From Leptolyngbya sp. DLM2.Bin15 (lineage in GTDB: Bacteria > Cyanobacteriota > Cyanobacteriia > RECH01), in the NCBI GenBank assembly GCA_007694125.1, contig RECH01000287.1, forward strand, positions 1 through 48,499: a DNA stretch of 48,499 nt. Direction: 5' to 3'. Below the pieces are notes generated by a model that made no database searches, had not been told where the DNA came from, and saw nothing but the letters and a program-made list of their open reading frames with translations. Positions within the stretch are counted from its first letter, which is position 1. Every line of letters starts with the position of its first letter. Positions 45,532-48,499 of the stretch are shown here, one piece after another. The position numbers were made by a program, and so were the translations under genes.

Positions 45532-46110
45532 TTAACGAATGGCGGTACTGGGCATATTGGCACCCCGCAAATCGGCTTTATCCAGGATCGTATGTTCAAA
45601 AATGGCATCGTGGAGGTTGGCCCTACAGAGGCGAGCCCCAGTCAGGTCGGCTTTACTTAAGTCTGCCCGTTTGAGAATGGCATCCGTCAAGTCGGCAACC
45701 CCCAAGTCTGCCTCCGTCAACACGGCACGGCTGAGGTTGGCATCACTGAGATCGGTGGCACTGAGATCCGCCCCATGGAAAATGGCGCGATTACAGTTGG
45801 CTTCACTGAGATCCGCCGCCCCCAGTTGGGCATAGGTGAGGTTGGCACGGCTGAGATTAGCAGCACTGAGATCCGCCGCTAAAAGCTGGGCTCCAGTGAG
45901 ATTAGCGCGGCTGAGGTTCGCCTCACTTAAATCGACCCGTAACAGAACCGCTTCAAATAGATCGACTCCACTGAAGTTAATGCCGCCGAGGCTAAGTTCA
46001 CTGAGGTTGACCCCACTGAGGTCAACCTTAGAAATACAGGATTCTTGTCGCCAACGATTCCAAAAATCAATGCCCTTTTTGAGGGTAGCAAGATGCTCTG
46101 GATCTGCCAT
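45532..46110 (-). CDS. Pentapeptide-repeat protein
   Basis: About 192 residues, nearly all A(D/N)LSx-type repeats from residue ~30 on (e.g. DLSEANLSRANLTGAQLL), which fold as a right-handed quadrilateral beta helix. I chose the ATG giving MADPEHLATLKKGIDFWNRW, a start common in cyanobacterial members; a GTG at 46125 is an alternative. No signal peptide or transmembrane part is seen. Cyanobacteria hold many such proteins with mostly unknown roles. Confidence 0.9.
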   Translation of the reverse strand: MADPEHLATLKKGIDFWNRWRQESCISKVDLSGVNLSELSLGGINFSGVDLFEAVLLRVDLSEANLSRANLTGAQLLAADLSAANLSRANLTYAQLGAADLSEANCNRAIFHGADLSATDLSDANLSRAVLTEADLGVADLTDAILKRADLSKADLTGARLCRANLHDAIFEHTILDKADLRGANMPSTAIR

Positions 46111-46294
46111 AGGGATTGCAATCACGTTCCAGGTTGCAAGGGACGATAAGCTTTGGTGAGTTAGAGCTACAGCCTCATGCCAAGTCTTGTCACCGGTTGA
46201 CTAGCAAGGACAACATGTTAGATCTAGGCTAACTTGCATAAAGTATACTCCGAACGGACAGAAGCCGCTGTTCTTCCGGCAATCAGTGCCACAC

Positions 46295-47467
46295 CTAGAA
46301 GAAGTCGGGCATCCAGGGAGAACCGGTGGCAAACATCTGGGTGGCGATCGCTACGGCCTGATCACTCCCCTCCAACCAGCGCATCCAGCGTAGTTGGGTT
46401 GGAGAAAATAGACCGGTATAAAGCGCTGCCAGCCCCTGAATTGAGAGCGACAGCCCCTCCCCTGCCTGACGGGTCACCTGTCCTTGCCCGTTGGCGACGG
46501 CGAGCCGGAAGGTGTCGGTATTAGCCGACAATAGATCATCCTGCACCGTGAGGTAGAGATCCGCCGTGAGGTCTAGGGGATAGCCGCGACATTCTAAAGC
46601 CCGCACAACATCGACAATGCGCACCATCCAGCGATCGCCATCCCCTGGTCTGGCCTCCTGGTCTGGCAACCCCAGGGCGAGCGGATCAATTAATCCACTG
46701 CGCCACTGCACTTGATCAATTTGCGATCGATGGGAGCCCAGAAAAGCCCAGAGCGTTTTCAGAGCAGCGGGACTGGTGACCACCCAATCTACTACATCAA
46801 GTTGGGAGCGATCGCCTTGACGACCTTGGTGAAATGCTACGTAGCCCTGGGGCTGATCCGTGGGGCCAAACTGATAGAGGAAAAGCGCTTGTTTCGACAT
46901 GTCGAGGAGGTCGTTCCAGAGAACTGGGGCGCGATCAAGATGGCCGCTGTGATAGGCAGCCTGCTGCTGCTGGAGCGATCGCAGCCTGTCTATATCAACC
47001 GCCATGGGACTCACCGGCAAGGGCGGATCAGTCACCCGGATGCGATCGCAATCGATATGCCACCGATAGCGCGTACCGCCTTGCTCATAGCCCACCTGAC
47101 GATAAAGACGCTGCACGGCTGGATACAGCGTCGAGATGGGTACATGGCGATCCTGTAGCTCCCGCAACGTCTCTTGCATGAGCACCAACGCGGCCCTTTG
47201 CCCGCGCCATTCTGGAGCCACCGACACCGCCGCAATCCCCACCATGGGAACCAGCTTGCCTCCAAACCACTGTCCCATCGGCAGGGTTGCCAGCCCGCCC
47301 ACAAGCTGCGATCCCTGGTGCAACACCCGCATATTGTCTAGCCCAATCCGCTGAAGATAGCGGGCTTCACGATCAACCGGGGTCACAAAACATTGATAGA
47401 CCAAGGCATTAAATTGAGCAGCATCCGACTCTTGAAGTGAGCCAAGTTGAAAGGTCATAGAGTTCAT
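46295..47467 (-). CDS. Eis-like GNAT N-acetyltransferase
   Basis: A 390-residue protein with an N-terminal GNAT domain (LATLPMGQWFGGKLVPMVGIAA-type strand; VAPEWRGQRAALVLMQ as the acetyl-CoA loop) followed by a second GNAT-like and a sterol-carrier-like C-terminal domain, the Eis architecture. Mycobacterial Eis acetylates aminoglycosides and protein lysines; the cyanobacterial substrate is unknown. It ends MFATGSPWMPDFF, like the aromatic C-terminus ending of Eis proteins. It is downstream of dps but separated by a terminator. Confidence 0.87.
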   Translation of the reverse strand: MNSMTFQLGSLQESDAAQFNALVYQCFVTPVDREARYLQRIGLDNMRVLHQGSQLVGGLATLPMGQWFGGKLVPMVGIAAVSVAPEWRGQRAALVLMQETLRELQDRHVPISTLYPAVQRLYRQVGYEQGGTRYRWHIDCDRIRVTDPPLPVSPMAVDIDRLRSLQQQQAAYHSGHLDRAPVLWNDLLDMSKQALFLYQFGPTDQPQGYVAFHQGRQGDRSQLDVVDWVVTSPAALKTLWAFLGSHRSQIDQVQWRSGLIDPLALGLPDQEARPGDGDRWMVRIVDVVRALECRGYPLDLTADLYLTVQDDLLSANTDTFRLAVANGQGQVTRQAGEGLSLSIQGLAALYTGLFSPTQLRWMRWLEGSDQAVAIATQMFATGSPWMPDFF

Positions 47468-47493
47468 ACACCCTAGAAATCATCATCGCAAAA

Positions 47494-47523
47494 CGCCCAC
47501 TCCCCAGATTAGAGGAGTAGGCG
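47494..47523 (-). terminator. Intrinsic terminator after dps
   Basis: CGCCTACTCC and GGAGTGGGCG (minus strand) pair at 9 of 10 positions and are followed by TTTT. It lies about 190-220 bp after the dps stop, beyond repeat A copy 3, so the repeat would be part of the dps 3' UTR. Confidence 0.75.
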
Positions 47524-47558
47524 CTAGTCTGTGAAAACCTGGTTGACTGACAAATCTT

Positions 47559-47719
47559 CTTGCCTAGGCTAGGTTGAGCAACGTCAAACCCAGTACCAGC
47601 TTAGATTCCGTTGGGTCACGCTGACGCTAACCCAACCTACGTGAGAATCAAGATCGCAGGAGCTTTGTCCGTCAATCAGGAAGCTAACTCAACCTTAGTG
47701 GCTGGTCAGCCTAGGCAAG
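47559..47719. repeat. 12-bp inverted repeats framing repeat A copy 3
   Basis: CTTGCCTAGGCT at 47559-47570 and its perfect complement AGCCTAGGCAAG at 47708-47719 flank repeat A copy 3. The right arm overlaps the last codons and stop of dps. The whole may fold as one large stem-loop in the dps 3' UTR. Confidence 0.75.
47569..47680 (-). repeat. Dispersed repeat family A, copy 3
   Basis: The minus strand matches copy 2 (16858-16969) almost base for base over about 110 bp, and copy 1 less well. The core GTTGGGTTAGCGT...ACCCAAC forms a 9-bp stem with one G-T pair. It lies 31 bp past the dps stop. Confidence 0.9.
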
Positions 47720-48238
47720 ACTACCCTTGTTCACCAAATGGGCTTCGAGGAACCAGAGGCGCTTGTCGATGGTGCGGGAGATTTCGGTATAGAGATCGGC
47801 GGTGTCGGCATCACCCGCATTGTCGGTGATGTCGATCGCTTCCCGCACATGGGCAGCATAGAGGGCAAATCGTTCAGCCAACGCCGTCACATGCTCAACG
47901 CCTTCCACAATCTCTGTGGGGTATTCGGGCAGGATGGAGTTGCTCGCCGCCATGCGGGCTGTGCCCAACGCGGTGCCCCCCAGGGCCGTGATGCGCTCGG
48001 CCACCATATCCACATACTCGTTCAATTCGCCTGCCATTTCGTCAAACAGTTCATGGAGCTGATAAAAGTCCATACCTTTGACGTTCCAGTGGGCTTGCTT
48101 GGTCTGAGTTTTTAGATCCAACGTGGCAGCCAGAGTTTTGTTGAGCAAGTCTGCAACCTGCGATCGCACCTCCATGGCCAGATCAATCCGGGTGGGATAA
48201 AAGCGTCCAGTTGTTGCGCGAGAAGTCGTAGCTGTCAT
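47711..48238 (-). CDS. dps: Dps family DNA-protecting ferritin-like protein
   Basis: A 175-residue four-helix protein forming 12-subunit shells that oxidise and store iron and protect DNA. Ferroxidase ligands match the E. coli spacing: His50 (QAHWNVKG), His62 (LHELFDEM), Asp77 and Glu81 (VDMVAERI). An N-terminal tail of ~20 residues is Thr/Arg-rich, as in DNA-binding Dps. AGGAG lies nine bases before the ATG. Cyanobacteria carry several Dps types; this is a classic one. The transcript runs through repeat A copy 3. Confidence 0.95.
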   Translation of the reverse strand: MTATTSRATTGRFYPTRIDLAMEVRSQVADLLNKTLAATLDLKTQTKQAHWNVKGMDFYQLHELFDEMAGELNEYVDMVAERITALGGTALGTARMAASNSILPEYPTEIVEGVEHVTALAERFALYAAHVREAIDITDNAGDADTADLYTEISRTIDKRLWFLEAHLVNKGSLA

Positions 48239-48499
48239 ACGTTATGTCTCCTGATATGTCGTTTGTGAATGAACCGGGAAAGATCGGGCAAATCTTAGGG
48301 ATCGCCTAGCCTGCCTTAACCTCTTCCGTGCTTGCGGCGGATTGGGCAGCGGATCGGGTCTTGGTAACCAGCGTGGGTGTCAACACCAACCTAAGCGATC
48401 GCTCTCGAACTTCTATATCATACTCGTAATGAGTTCGACTTAGCAATCCCTCCTTGGGTAGAGTTGTGCTGTGGGGGATTTTCTATAATCAGGACTACT
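48239..48499. other. dps upstream region and right edge
   Basis: A 261-bp stretch with the dps promoter and possibly a plus-strand promoter for a gene beyond the edge: TATAAT at 48484-48489, though no -35 at a good distance is seen. ACTCGTAATGAGT near 48422 is an imperfect palindrome that could be a regulator site. No gene is visible. Confidence 0.35.

Noticed and set aside
45532-46110. Tandem DNA repeat or CRISPR-like array
   Set aside because: The regular spacing is the codon pattern of the pentapeptide-repeat protein; units are 15 bp and degenerate.

Overview
The window is chromosomal DNA of a cyanobacterium. The HIP1 octamer GCGATCGC is very frequent in genes and spacers. Many genes are typical of cyanobacteria or their photosynthetic/carbon-nitrogen biology: NtcA, NdhH of the NDH-1 complex, a PAM68-like protein, sucrose-phosphate phosphatase, a DUF2949 protein and an SMC with the cyanobacterial form of its C-terminal head. 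The genus cannot be told from the sequence alone. There is no rRNA, no tRNA that I could recognise, no CRISPR array, no prophage and no intact transposon; this is core chromosome with short dispersed repeats in the spacers.

Layout. 1-4.2 kb: the 3' part of cobN, a convergent GT4 glycosyltransferase and a PRC-barrel protein. 4.4-9.3 kb: smc and ntcA, both on the minus strand. 9.8-12.1 kb: a plus-strand run fabI-hisB-nei. 12.2-14.5 kb: minus-strand spp-ruvA and rpsO-PAM68. 14.8-16.5 kb: thrC and a ThiS/MoaD-like sulfur-carrier gene. 16.5-18.5 kb: a gene-poor stretch with dispersed repeats and a 64-residue zinc-ribbon protein. 18.5-20.3 kb: a zinc-ribbon Nudix hydrolase, a redoxin and a 2-Cys peroxiredoxin. 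20.6-26.4 kb: an amidohydrolase, an L,D-transpeptidase, citrate synthase, a DUF2949 protein and an alpha/beta hydrolase. 26.8-32.5 kb: plus-strand clpS, CPBP protease, TPR-lytic transglycosylase, GT4 and L,D-carboxypeptidase. 32.5-36.9 kb: HEAT-repeat protein, aldo/keto reductase, ICMT-like methyltransferase, PhzF-like protein and transglutaminase-like protein. 36.9-39.5 kb: a MidA/NDUFAF7-type methyltransferase and ndhH. 39.9-42.5 kb: a 49-residue ORF, rsmH and recA. 43.4-48.2 kb: sulfotransferase, folK, a small 2Fe-2S protein, a pentapeptide-repeat protein, an Eis-like acetyltransferase and dps.

How genes may work together. ndhH lies upstream of, and in the same direction as, a homologue of NDUFAF7, the enzyme that dimethylates one arginine of the mitochondrial NdhH homologue; that arginine is present here. 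thrC lies next to a carrier protein ending in Gly-Gly, recalling carrier-fed PLP enzymes such as CysO-CysM. Several genes act on peptidoglycan (lytic transglycosylase, L,D-carboxypeptidase, L,D-transpeptidase, rsmH as a usual dcw-cluster member). Two thiol peroxidase-type genes and dps cover oxidative defence.

The most notable non-coding signal is three families of short dispersed repeats. Family A (three copies, 14.6, 16.9 and 47.6 kb) has a REP-like GTTGGGT...ACCCAAC hairpin. Family B (two copies, 1.25 and 17.0 kb) has a GAAGAACGAAGACAGAA core. Family C has two copies (30.4 and 45.05 kb). One A and one B copy abut. No strongly supported new multi-gene system was found; the ndhH-methyltransferase and thrC-carrier pairs are the best functional leads.
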